Part shown: positions 46,103 through 57,536 of the stretch, in pieces
Numbering within the stretch: the stretch's first letter is position 1
How the letters are laid out: each line of letters begins with the position of its first letter
NCBI RefSeq assembly: GCF_019649055.1
Contig: NW_026570223.1
Location: 682,001-746,000, forward strand
Direction: 5' to 3'
Source: Paramacrobiotus metropolitanus
Taxonomy: Eukaryota; Tardigrada; Eutardigrada; Parachela; Macrobiotidae
DNA: 64,000 nt
Position numbers and translations under genes: made by a program
Notes under the pieces: generated by a model
Seen by the model: only the letters and a program-made list of their open reading frames with translations
Databases searched by the model: none
What the model was told of the DNA's origin: nothing

Positions 46103-47972
46103 ATGGCAGACCGTCAGGAACCCGTTGCTGGCATTATCGACCATTTGCGGCGCACGCTGGCCAGTGGTAATCACAGCGACGTCCAGTTTACGGTAGGACG
46201 GCAGTTTGGGGAAGTGAAAACGCTGCAGGCACACAAGTACGCTGGATGCTGGATAGTAGATACGGTGGTGCATGGCCAGCCAACGCGGATGTTTGTACGG
46301 AATTTAAGGTGGTAATTTTGCAGGTTGGTGTTGAGCATCAACAGTGACGTCTTTGAGCGGATGTTCTACGGGAGTCTGTCGGAAAAAATGCGACGCTCCC
46401 ATCGATGTTCCTGATATTCTGCCAGACGCTTTCCTCAACATGCTCAGGTACAATACGACTTTACGTAAAAGTGGGTTTCTCGTTCTTGTGATTGAGAAAT
46501 GGTTTTGTTGTATTTGCGTTTATTTACGTTAGCTTTATGTATTCGGATACCGTGGAACATCTGGATATGAGCAACGCTGTGCAGACCATGTTTTGTGCCG
46601 TGAAGTACCACATTCAGCCGCTGTTTGATCGGTGCTCGGAGTTTATCGTTGGTCAGCTGAACGCGGAGAATTGTCTGTCTGTTCTGCAAAGTGTGAGTCT
46701 ACCGATTGTTTATGTGTGTTGTGATTGAAAGCGGGAGAGTCCACGCCAGTGTTTCGTAGGTCAAACTTCTGCATCCACCTACCGTTATCACGAAATGCTT
46801 GGAGCCTTGGAACTAGTGGATGAATACTCTGAAAACGTCTTGCAGTCGGAGCAGCTGATGTCCGTTGACCGTGACATCTTGGCGATGATTCTCGTACGTG
46901 ATACACTGTCGGCTGCGGAGCATCTCATCTACGAAGCTGTCGAAAAGTATGTGGTGAAGAGTGTACTTTTTCTACGGCATTCATTCCAAGAGTTAATGTT
47001 GAAAGGCTCGAAAAGGACGAATTTTTCTACGGTTTTGCGCAAACTTTTACTTAAACCCCTGCGCGCATACTGTATTTCCTCACGTTCAGTTAAACGTCGT
47101 CCTACTTAATATGATGATGACTTTGGCTGTCTGCATTCGTTTCGGATTTAATTTACTGAAGTTAAATTCAGTATCAAAATTTAACTAACTTTAGGCTCGC
47201 AGGATGGTATTACAACGTATGGTAATTAATGCATTGACTTTGAGAATAAGCATGAAATGTGCAGTTATCAGTGGATGCGGTGTCTCACAATCAGTGCGAT
47301 TCAGTTGCTGACTGCTGAGTGACTGAATACCTGTTTTTTTTTGAATGGACGCGCTATTGTACAAAATCTTTTGCATTTTCTTGCAGGTGGGCTGTGAATG
47401 CTTGCCAAATGCGCGAGCTGGATCCATCGGGCCAATCGACGTCAGATGCTGGGTACACTGTATCATGTCAGATTTCCACTCTTGCCGAATGTTTTGTTGG
47501 CGGATGGTCCCTTGAAGGTAACACAATTATCAACAGCCAGTTAAACATGATAGACGTCGGTTTTCATAATAACGTGGATATTATAACTTGGTCGTTATTA
47601 TAAAAGTGTATTGAATGTACTTACTGTATTGGTTTTTGCTGCAATGGGAGTAAGTACTGTATACTGGAATGGAATCCTGGATATAGTAGTGCTAACTGCT
47701 ATAGATATTTTATAACAGGATAACCATATACGACCCGTATGTAATATGGAGGTTGGCTGTAAACGGGTTTACTGACGATGGAGGAAATGGGGAGGATCTA
47801 CCGAATGAAGTATGCCACGGAGAAGCCGGTTGATCATTTCGTTGCGGCACGTCGTCAGCCTGTGAAGCGTCTAACAGCCTCCCAGAAAAGTGACACAGCC
47901 TTTCGCCACTGGTCTCGTGAAGATTTTTTCACACTATTCACGACCCTGGACACCGGAAATTCGGAGCAATGA
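46103..47972 (+). pseudogene. BTB-BACK domain protein (BTBD6-like), two frameshifts
   Basis: Six exons are traceable: 46103-46236, 46324-46447, 46533-46690, 46760-46946, 47387-47517 and 47784-47972. Exons 1-3 encode a BTB domain (SGNHSDVQFTVGRQFG, VLSINSDVFERMFYGSLSEK, DTVEHLDMSNAVQTMFCAVK). Exons 4-5 encode a BACK domain (ALELVDEYSENVLQSEQL, LIYEAVEKWAVNAC, RRQMLGTLYHVRFPLLPNVL). The frame is broken twice: an extra A in the run at 46382-46389 inside SEK-CDAP, and again near 47412-47425 before the RRQMLG segment. Splice sites and phases are otherwise consistent. BTB-BACK proteins of this type usually serve as cullin-3 adaptors. This copy is a recent pseudogene unless the two sites are assembly errors. 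Confidence 0.65.
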
Positions 47973-48921
47973 AGACACTAAGTCTTGCCAGTGCATGCCG
48001 AATGCGTGTGCGCGAAGGAAGCCCTGGAGAATGGAGATACTGGCACTTCCTCGTTTTCTTTGAAGATTCGGCGATGATACACAATCAGAATATTATCGGA
48101 AATACCGTGCTGCTATTTTTTCTGCTGTGATATTATGTGTTTAAAGCGTACGTGCTCACAGTTCTGTTTAAATTCTGTAGGGTTTTCTTATTTTGTGCGA
48201 AATGATTCTTACCGGTTAGTAATTAATTTTTATTATTGATGTACAGTACGTACTAGATACATATTTTACACGTGGCCGCTGTGCTGTACGTACGATACGA
48301 AACTGTACTTATACTACGTGTTGTCTTTCGCGTTTTTTGGCAGTAGTTCCATTATTGTGACCATTAATATTACTGCGCAACTGCGTGTCTCCTCGTTTTA
48401 CGTGGGTACGATTCCTGATTCTTCAGCTTCGGTTGCGAAAACTAGTAGTACTTAACTGCGAATTGCTGTTTGCGTGGCAATCATCAATAGCTACAAATTT
48501 ACGATTGAAATGGGTACTGTAATACTACTGACTGGTATAGATATTGTAAAAGTTTATACGTATGCTTCAATGTACATACCGCCATACCGGCTTATGGGCA
48601 CACAGCAATGCTGAGTGGCCGCTGATTTAATTAGCACATTAGTTGTTGTATTGAGGAGTTGTGCCCTACGTGGACATCGCTACGAACCGAATGCCTTTGA
48701 AACAGCGGGCTTTATTTGAATTTGTTGAAGGCTCGTTTGGTGGTCAGAGGACATTAAATTTAAGTAAGTGGAACAATACATGCATTGGTGCTCTTGCTAG
48801 ATAAATCATCTCATGAGCTGTTGGTGCTTTCACACTTAACGCGCCCATAATCGATAACACAATTTCGAAGAAAGAATTAATTCTTATCATTACTGACACT
48901 CGGCCAAAAAGGACGATCGCA
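47973..48921. other. gene-free stretch
   Basis: 3' flank of the BTB relic and of gene D. Nothing is recognised. Confidence 0.4.
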
Positions 48922-50108
48922 CTATTCGCAAGAGCACTCGTTGTCCTCTCCAGTCCAGTCGCAGTTGCTGGCCTGGACGGTGAATTCGACGGTGGCGCCG
49001 CCGCTGAAGGATGGAGAAGTGCGCAGATGGCCAGTCCAAGGAAACTACGGTTACAAAAAAAGAGCCGCTTACTAAAAGAAGTCAATCAAGGTAAAGCACA
49101 ATGTACATACGCCGGAGCAGCCGTGGGTGGCGCAGAAGTCGTTCATGGCGGTGTCGATGACGGGGTAGTCGGTGGGGCCGGCGGTGATGAGCGCCACTAC
49201 ATCGTGCACGTCGTTCCAGGTGCAGCCGGCTTCGTTGAGGATCTGCTCCGTCAAGCTCATCACCTGGATGGCTTCGTTGTAGGTGCCGCCCGGACTAATG
49301 ATGGTGCGGTTGGCGAAGGAAGTGAAGGCGCGCACCGAGGTCATGTACAGGCTCTGTCCCACACGGACGGCGTACCTAATTAACAGAACAAATTACTAAA
49401 GATAAGAATACAGCCAACGTCGGCCATGACTTGTAACCAATAAAGATATTATTTTGTAAACGAAATGCTCAACTTAGAAATCAAAATCCTTGTTAATTTT
49501 TATTGTTATCACATTGTAAAGAAAGATACTGTACATATTTTAAGTGATGAATAAGGGACCAAAAGTCATTATGGATGTGTCCCATTAGTGCATCATATTT
49601 TATCATTTACGAAGAAGGTGTAAACGATTAACGTATATAAAATGTGCAAAAGATTATTTATGTTATTTAAATGAAAAAAGTAATGAATAAAGTCGCAAAA
49701 GTAGCAATACGCATGTATAAGGCATAAGCTTGTGACCTTATTATTAAGTACAGAAACAGAAGCATCTGCTGACATGACCTTTATACTGTCGCTGGTATTT
49801 AGTGCAAGTAGGAAACTTACGTTAGCTTTAACAAAATGTACAACTTACTGCCACGGCTTGGTGGTGGGTTTGGTTGGTGCCACCGACGAGGAAATCGGGA
49901 CAATGTAGCGTTTCCACGCACTGCAGCATTCGGAGCGTCTTCGGTGATGTCCGCCAGCCACTGCAACAGAAGCAGCATAATGAGCCAATCCATGACCTTT
50001 GCATCAGCGAGTAACATCGACTAACTCCTTAATGCACTGGAATCGCAAAGGTCACTTACCGCTAGTAGCTGCGACCGCCAGCAGAACTGCCAGGATAATC
50101 AACTTCAT
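48922..50108 (-). CDS. secreted RidA/YjgF-like cysteine-rich protein, copy D
   Basis: Four exons (50060-50108, 49849-49960, 49111-49375, 48922-49044) encode 182 residues. The signal peptide is MKLIILAVLLAVAATS. The stop is TAG, unlike the TAA of A-C. Exon 3 has about four differences from copy A, one of them changing Phe to Tyr (QSLYMTS). Arg150, Glu162 and the eight mature cysteines are conserved. The third intron uses a GTATGT donor where A and C have GTAAGT. The gene and about 3 kb of flank are a tandem duplicate of the copy C unit. Secretion is well supported; a RidA-type deaminase activity is inference only. Confidence 0.75.
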
Positions 50109-50183
50109 GGTGGAAGGTGAGAAAAACTAAGGATAGTGACGGGAAACCAAGTAAAGACCGAAATGGAACTTTAGACACGATGT

Positions 50184-50222
50184 AACTGACGAAAGCTACG
50201 GATTTTGCAGAGCGCTTATATA
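50184..50222 (-). promoter_or_regulatory. core promoter of secreted gene D
   Basis: TATATAAG (50215-50222) and TCAGTT (50184-50189) on the minus strand, spaced exactly as in gene C. Confidence 0.7.
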
Positions 50223-51518
50223 CTGTAAATTTTCCAGACTGCAAGCCAAGTACTCCGGTCTGGAGCACAGGGATAAAAAGTTATGTCAGCAATCAAAATA
50301 AGGCAGTAAACCGTAAGCTAAACCATACTACACATGGCTCTTATGCAACCTGTAAAACGGAATTATGCGAAGGAAACGATCCCTGATATCAGTGAATATG
50401 GGAAACTGGTGCTGGTTTCAGCTTCTCTGATTGTGCCTTGTTACGCGTTAATGTCCGGCTTTCAACGAAGAACCGATAAAATGCGAGCGCCTCCAAAGAC
50501 ATTACCGTTTTATGAACATTTTGTCGGCTGATGGTTACCGGAATGCAAAAATCGAGAAGCACAGGAACAGTACGTAAATGCATATAACGGAATTATGACC
50601 GCTTGCTCACGTTTATCAGCGTGGAGCCTGAATGTGTTTCTAAACAGCGGTGTACCGCCGACGGATTAAAGCAGTGCACCAGGTTTCTCTGCCAAATGCA
50701 GAAATTTCCGCTATAAAGCCGGTTTATCGAACTTTGTAAACATTTCCAAGGTCGATACGAGTAATGTTTAGTCATGGTCAATTGTGTAAGCGTACAAATG
50801 CTACACATAATTTTATTGCCAACAATTCTTTACACACTTCACAATTCAACGATGCACTTTTCGTGTAAAAACGTAAAAATGTATGACGAACACAATCTAC
50901 AAAATATCAATCATTCTGACTGACACAGGATACGCATTTCAAACGAACGTACAAAATCGGTGTTCAGAAAATACTTGAAAAACCTCAACAATAAAAACGT
51001 AAAACCATCAAACAAATACAATTGATGAGAAAATTGACGACGTAAAACATAACAAAAACATGAATAAAGCTGCGCATCGCCAGGAGCGTCCACATCTGGT
51101 GCTTTTCCAGATAGTGGCGCAAGAAAGGTTTTCGCCCTCAAAAGAGTCGCCGGCTACTCGGCCGGTGGCGCGCGATCTGCAAAGAAGTGCGACATGTAAC
51201 TCATAATTTCAATTAAACGCCAAAATATATAACCAATACGGTTAATTCGAAATTAGTCAAATTATTAACGTGCCATTCCCTTTCAAACGCCATTTGTATT
51301 TTTGTTATTCTTTGCCTTTATCAGCTACATGTGATTTTATTAAGTAATGTTACTTTGAAATACGAACAAGCTTTTCTGTGGAAAAACTGATAGCATGAAC
51401 GGCATGAAACAGGCATTTAAACGTAGAATACCCAATGCATCAGATAGAAATAAGTATTAATCAGCAACGATACTGGAAACTTTCCAGTAACATCGAAAAC
51501 AACGCACACAGAACTTAC
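50223..51518. other. upstream flank of gene D
   Basis: Homologous to 42423-43715 with indels. No gene is recognised. Confidence 0.5.
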
Positions 51519-52644
51519 TCATCTTCCAGCTGCCGTCCGCTTGTTTCCCGTTTGGCACTGCTTGAGTTTCAGCCGGGCCTGCTCTTTCGCTTTGCGGTGG
51601 CAGGGCTGACGGGGATCAACGAGGGGAACAGCGGCGGCCTTCCGCTGACGCGCAGCCGGCATGCGAACATTTTCGTCCAGCGGCTCGATATTCCTGCCGT
51701 CAAATACCTCTTTATACTAGCATATTCAACAACGAAGCAACAGCCAATATCAAAAAACAGTACTGTAAATAAATAAGGCTATCATATGCAATACTGCTGC
51801 AACTGTTGTAATACAAGGCAAGCATTTTAAACTGTTAAATAGTTTTCAAGATGAACAGCCACGTAGTTAAGGCAGTTAACAAGAAGAGAAAATCTTTGCA
51901 GTTCTTTTAATGCGTTCGTTCCGGAAATAATTACAAATATTTCGTAAATACTGTCGTCTTGTTACTGTTTTTATCGCTTACTCTTCGAAATGCTGCATTG
52001 CACCATCGGCGTTCTCATTCTCCTTGTTCCCATCGGGTATCACCGTTGCAACAGGGTTGATCGCCACACGTTTCCGTGGAGAAGGCGGGATTACTGGGAC
52101 GGGCGACAGGTCCAGTCTGTAAAATCTCGAATTAAGAAAACTGCAAAGTGACAATGAAATGGGGTTATAAGCGACAGAAATACGTACGGATATGGCCAAG
52201 CTGGTACTGCAACGGGTTGCGCCGGTGGAAAAAACGGAAGAGGAGCGACTGCGGGCGCGCCGTCTTGGACAGGAGCGTTATTCCTATCAAACATAAATGA
52301 TCAACTGCTACGCATATAACTCGCAAAGTGTCTTGCATAATCTGGCAGCTTAATCGTGAATGTCATAAATTCACAAATAATAATAACGTCCACTGCTTAA
52401 GAAGCGTTGTCGAAGCGTCGTTGTAATAATTTCACATATTTCCCAAACCGCAATGGACGATGAAACCGTACGTTTAACACTTTAACAGCTAATTATGACT
52501 TAATTACTTTACGTACACAGTAGCGGGCGGATTGGGAAAATGATCGTCAATGTGGACATCCACATCATCCTCCACCAAACCGATCGCATCAAAAAACGCG
52601 GTGACGTCCGCATCCAGAGCAGGTGCCGGCGTAACGGGATCCAT
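51519..52644 (-). CDS. small unknown protein with KEN motif
   Basis: Four exons (52517-52644, 52188-52283, 51982-52116, 51519-51693), all joined in phase 2, give 177 residues. The family is not recognised. The N-terminus is acidic (AFFDAIGLVEDDVDVHIDDH). The middle is Pro/Ala-rich (PLPFFPPAQPVAVPAWPYP). Then comes a short basic patch with SPRKR, a KEN motif in DGNKENENADG, and a basic C-terminus with AAVPLVDPRQPCHRKAKEQA. No signal peptide or membrane segment is seen. A KEN box can target proteins for destruction by the anaphase-promoting complex; here it is only a sequence match. Charge polarity, small size and disorder recall cell-cycle regulators such as securins, but there is no alignment to support that. 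Its paralogue at 43716-44480 is frameshifted. Confidence 0.6.
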
Positions 52645-53118
52645 AGGCCCCGTCAGTCTGGACCAGCATCGCCTCAACTACAAGGAACAACAAATTAACA
52701 GAGAAAATAATTTCAAGAAACGAGCTACAAGTTGTGAAATGAAACGGTAATCGACTGCCGTGTCTCCGGCGTATCAGCAGCATACTCTAATAGACCAGAC
52801 AGTGCAGAAAGAGAAAACGGTACAGAATCACGGAAATTCAGGAGAGCATCAAGCCTTGATGATCAAGGCACAATCACAGCATACGTGAATACGATGGTAC
52901 GTACTTGTTCATCAATATATCTATATCTATAGAAGATACGTATAAGAGTATTTCTTAGTTCCGTACACAGTTTGTAAAAATACACATTAAAGGATCAAAC
53001 AAATATATAGCGATGAATTACAATACACGGCTGTTTCATGCGTTGATAACACATTTATTATTATATCGACTATCGAGTAATACCGTAGAAAAACAGAGCA
53101 GCCTTGACTGTGGATTCC

Positions 53119-53819
53119 TTACATGTACAGAATGTACTCACGCACCTTGAACAACACGTAGGCCAGATGCCCCACGAAGGTACAGCAGACTCCGACGCTG
53201 ACGATGCAGATGCTGTTGACGTAACGCTGCATGACACAGTCCGGATCCTCCAGCATAACCTGGAACAAGCAGAACATCCATACTGATGATGCAGTCAATG
53301 CAGGAAGCTGAATGATAATAATTTTCTGCATATTTCACAATTTTTATCATACCCGCCTGGCTTCCCCGAGGAGGAGAAACTGCTTAGAATCCGTGCTCTT
53401 CAGAGCGTCAGGATGGCTGCAAATCAGTAATAAATTAATAAAAATAAGTCGTTCCATGTAGTAGACAACTCAAAACAGCAACCACCGATGCGCATGGTAA
53501 TAAATTTTACAATGTTGCTTAAATTGGTAGAAGCGTCAGTGCGACGGCAGCCAACAGGTCAACGACCAGGCAGCACGGTTAAGCACACGTTCACTGACCA
53601 GACTTTGGCCTGCGCTCGGTAGGCCCGCTCCACGGCGTCAGCGGCACTACCGCACGGTATGCCCAGCGTCTCTTCGGCCCAGCGGAAGGCGTTGAGCGAT
53701 CGGACGTTCCAGAGGATAACCGCTACGACTGCCAGGACGACGGCGACGTGGAGACCCAGTTTGCACAGCATGATCGACACTGGACTGTGCACACGGACAG
53801 AAGCCAGCGGAAAATACAT
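53119..53819 (-). CDS. small membrane protein, family not recognised
   Basis: Three exons (53599-53819, 53353-53416, 53119-53259) join in phase to give 141 residues; a later start at 53771 would give 125. Exon 1 has a hydrophobic segment (HVAVVLAVVAVILWNV) then FRWAEETLGIPCGSAADAVE. Exon 2 is a short polar link (HPDALKSTDSKQFLLLGEAR). Exon 3 has a second hydrophobic segment (ICIVSVGVCCTFVGHLAYVL) and ends FKVREYILYM. The downstream splice site GTGCGT after LFK could extend the gene, but no matching exon was found. Two membrane spans are predicted. No known family is evident. Confidence 0.5.
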
Positions 53820-54512
53820 GCTCAACAGTCAACGATCAACGCAAAGCAGCACCAGTAAAAGATTAAAATAAAAAGCCAACCAGGTGCAAGTTGCCATTGA
53901 AAGGTGAAGCAACTAAACTTACTACAACGAAATTATTCAACGAAAACAAAAAATGCAAGGTTTTGAAAAAGCGAAAACCAAAAACTAAAATTGCCAGGAA
54001 TTACGCTAACTCGCGTTCGTTGAGTTTTAATGTGCCCTGAAGGCCTGATTGTGACGGTTGAGCACACCTCCTGCCAACTCGTGGCGGTTGTACTGTGCAC
54101 AGCGTCAGTTACGTCACCTGCTTTACGTACTACCTAGCAGGTGTTCAACGGAATCATACAGCGGAATCAACTCCAGGAATCCCAACTTTTTATTTAGCTC
54201 CCGATTACCTCTAAGAAATACCTGTCTTGGCATTTTCTTGAATAATTTTAGATTCGTACCGGATTTGTTAGGTGGTGGCTTGTGGATAGTGGCGCAGCAA
54301 GTCAAACCACAGAAAGAAGACGGGCACAGCGTCAGGCTGTCATCAGTAGTCTCTACCCTAGGCAGTCTGAAACTGGCGTTTATCCAATCGCTCAGAAACG
54401 AGCAGTTTTCAACTCGCAGGCTAGAGAAGCTGTGTTCTCTGTAGGAAGTAAAAATTTCTTCCGTGAAACTTAACCTGTTACTCCCTTTTTATTAGTTGTT
54501 TATTTGGTAACC

Positions 54513-55500
54513 ATGATGCCGGAAATGACCGCGACATCCTGTCCCAGTCCCACTCGTTTGTGGAACCGCGTCCCCGTTATGGTTTTCGGGATCATCCAGA
54601 TCGTTGGTGCAGTGGCGCTGATGCTGAACGACATTATCGGTAAGAGTCTTACCGATAAACGGTAAACGTCAGGCATGTAAACCCTAAAACGGTGTAAAAC
54701 ACTGTCGTAAAAAGTGTCCTGGCATATTTTAGTGGGGTTGCACTCTCAGGACTCGCAAATTCAAAAAAGATAGATTTCAGTGTTTGTTTTACTTTTACCG
54801 TTTCCGAAAACGGACTCCTGGTATAGCGTATAGGGAATAGCAATTGACTTGCGTTTATCATTAAATATCATCCAGTATAGCGTGGCTAACCGAACGGGTT
54901 GCAGGGTTTATCGTACTCCCACATCACGAAAACTCCATCTCCTGTCATGCTGATGACTACTCCCGAACTTTGATCACCGTTCGCCGCTATGGATCCATAG
55001 TGTATACCCTCATGGGCTCCGTGTTCTGCGTCGTGGGAATGTTCTTCACCATCACCGGCATCCTGGGCATCAAGGCCGGCCAGCGACTGCCACCGGGTGC
55101 TCCCCCGTCATCGCGACGCCGCCTTCTGGTCTCCTGTGCCGTGATGAGCATCTTGGGAGCGATGGGCGGTGGGCCGTTGATCGCGGGATCCGTGATCAAT
55201 CTGGGACCGTCTGTCCAGTTCGGTCTGCATATCGTCATGTTTGTGGCCAACGTGGGGCAGGCCATTGCGGCCGGAATCAATCTGTGCAAGATGCGGCCCA
55301 AGACCCTGAAGATGGCGCAGATCGTCTTCCCGCCGCCCGGCGCTTATCCCGGGGCGCAGGCTCTTGTTTGCGATCACGACGGACAGCCCATGTACTTCGT
55401 GCCGACGCAGCCCACTGGGCCGACAGCGCCGCCGCAGCAGCAGGGAACCGATGTGGGACAGCCGCTCATCAAGCAGAACAATATCTACCAGACAGCTTAG
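54513..55500 (+). CDS. MS4A/CD20-like four-pass membrane protein M6
   Basis: Exon 1 is 54513-54639 and exon 2 is 54905-55500, phase 1, giving 240 residues. This is the only plus-strand full copy. TM1 is RVPVMVFGIIQIVGAVALML. Exon 2 has a longer lead (HHENSISCHADDYSRTLITV), then TM2 (GSVFCVVGMFFTITGILGIK), TM3 (LLVSCAVMSILGAMGGGPLI) and TM4 (FGLHIVMFVANVGQAIAAG). The tail has NLCKM, VFPPPGAYPGAQALVC, GQPMYFVPTQPTGPTAPP and GTDVGQPLIKQNNIYQ. The frame is intact. It lies 27 kb from M5, beyond the housekeeping genes, so the cluster has been split or a copy has moved. Confidence 0.75.
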
Positions 55501-56245
55501 GCGGCGTTTGTGTTGTCACGAATTGATTCCTTTTCTGTTATGAGTTGTTGTAGCTTATCATACGGATGGAAATTGTACCTGGGTTATTGTTGTGTTTTTC
55601 TTGCGATAACTCATCCTCACAAATCAGGGAGATTAATCACTGACTGTTTTCTTATACGGCTTTTCGACTTTTTCTTTTTTCTCGTAATTCTTTGGTTGGC
55701 TGCTGATAGTCAAGCTTAAGTGCTTAATCAGTGGTAAATTAGTTGGTAGCGCTGCTTTGATAGAGACGTTGATAGAGACGGCAATGACTTTCGGAATGAT
55801 TTCCTGTATAGATACATACATTCTGTAATCAGTGTTAATGTACCGTACGGTGTAATACTATACACATCACACAGTATCAGCAGCAGTATCGCAAAATATT
55901 AACGATAAGTATTTTCGCGCTTTCTCAGAGTTGTTGTCTTGTTGATATTGTTGTTACTGATCTTGCTAACTTGGTAACCACACAGGTCGCAAAGCATTCA
56001 CTAAGTATTAAAGTAATATCAGTACTTCAAGGATAAGGTGTAACAGGTAATAACAATTAAAAACAGTTCGCTCGCATACAACCGAGTTGAACCGACCTAC
56101 TTACTTCTATACTCAGTGTCTAATCACTGCAGTATCGCCATTACTCCATTAGCCTGTAAATAATCGCGCAGTTGTTGAACACAGCAGGGCTTTGCAAAGA
56201 ATTGCCATAAGAAAATTAGAAACTTTGAAGCTGTACGAGTACCGG
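55501..56245. other. gene-free stretch
   Basis: 3' flank of M6. Nothing is recognised. Confidence 0.4.
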
Positions 56246-56319
56246 AAGGTATGATTCCCGTCATTCCACCAGCAACCGGCCAGCTTAACCGGGCATCGGT
56301 GCTAAAATTCGGTGTCTTC
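56246..56319 (+). pseudogene. MS4A-like exon 1 relic (M3 type)
   Basis: Reads MIPVIPPATGQLNRASVLKF then GVF and a stop, parallel to MMPVNPPATNLHNRASVLTF of M3. The frame ends where TM1 should continue, and no second exon follows. Confidence 0.65.
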
Positions 56320-56562
56320 TAGTAGTCGGTACGTGTTTGGAGTTGCGAGTTGCGACTACCGTAATGTACCATAATTATCATAATTTTATTATTATTATAG
56401 TTATATTGTTGGTAATACAGAAACTGAAATTTTACGAAACTTCTGGTTAGACCACATAAAAACAGGCTGCAGGAACTTAACAAATATTTAAAGTACTTAT
56501 CCAACTAATTACCACCTATCAACTAACCGTAATATTAGGATTATCTTCGATATCTTAAAGGA

Positions 56563-57536
56563 TTAGTATTCACGAGCCTTTGCACATTCGGCATATGCGA
56601 ATCTCATAGCGCCCCGCAGCTGCCTTAACGATAATGTAAAGAGAACGGGATCGAGGATGAGCTGCAACGAATATATGATATCAGCAAATACCATTCGGTA
56701 AACTTCCGGCACCGTTACATCGCTGAACAGGATGAGAATACTGATGACCTTCGAAGGAGTCCAACATATCAATATGCTGCCAGTCAGCGCTGTTAGAATC
56801 CAGAAAGCGTGCCGCGTTTCGCTGGTTTCCCTTTTAACGCTTTTAGCATTGAAATTCTTATCAGTAATGACAGACTGACGAATTTGTAATCTACCGACGC
56901 CAACGCTTCTCCTTATGCACAATAAATACGGATACGCTGCGAAAATCACCAGTACCGGCATCGTATTAATCCAAATGCGCAAGAATCTGCGCAGAGTCGG
57001 CTGGGCTTCGCTTACCACCTCACATTCGGTGACAGTCAGCATATTGGGCCGAAAATACAGAAAATCGGTTAGCAATAAAGGTGACAAGAGCAAATGACAA
57101 TAGGCCAGCATTAAGCAGCTGATAATCACTGCGGTCTTCATGGAATGATGGTTGCGATAGTTGAGAGGAAGGTCAACGCCCAAATGCGGTTTAGTGTGAT
57201 TAGAAGGTGCGCGTGCAGGATAAGGGCTCTTCCTAAGTGGTCCATGTAGATCTTGATGTTGCACAGTGCGGATGTGAAAAACCAACGCACCTGTAGAGAT
57301 TCCATAATAAGGAAAGGATCCGCCAAAGTTATAAAGATATTGGATAGGAAAAGGGTAATCAGGTAAACAGCGAAGGGCGTGCACAAACTGCGGTTGCTCA
57401 GGAAAAGGAACAAAGGGTATGCATTTAGCAAAAGCTTGACTGCGGCAAAAATCCCAAGTAATATGGAAGGTCCACTTGAGATCGGATCAAAGGAACTCGT
57501 ATTGGAAAAGTTCGAAGGCATGTTCTGACTGTTCAT
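56563..57536 (-). pseudogene. class A (rhodopsin-like) GPCR with one-base deletion
   Basis: A single-exon receptor of about 320 residues in two frames. The first (57536 to about 57165) has TM1 (ILLGIFAAVKLLLNAYPLFL), TM2 (YLITLFLSNIFITLADPFLI) and TM3 ending LLITLNRIWALTF, where NRI replaces the usual DRY. The second (about 57165 to 56563) continues LNYRNHHSMKTAVIISC, TM5 (TMPVLVIFAAYPYLL), TM6 (FWILTALTGSILICWTPSKV) and TM7 ending LDPVLFTLSL. Joining them needs one extra C in a CTTCCTCTC run at about 57165-57170, exactly where class A receptors have a FPLxYR-type loop. All seven segments are otherwise clean, so inactivation is very recent or the base is an error. The ligand is unknown. Confidence 0.65.
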
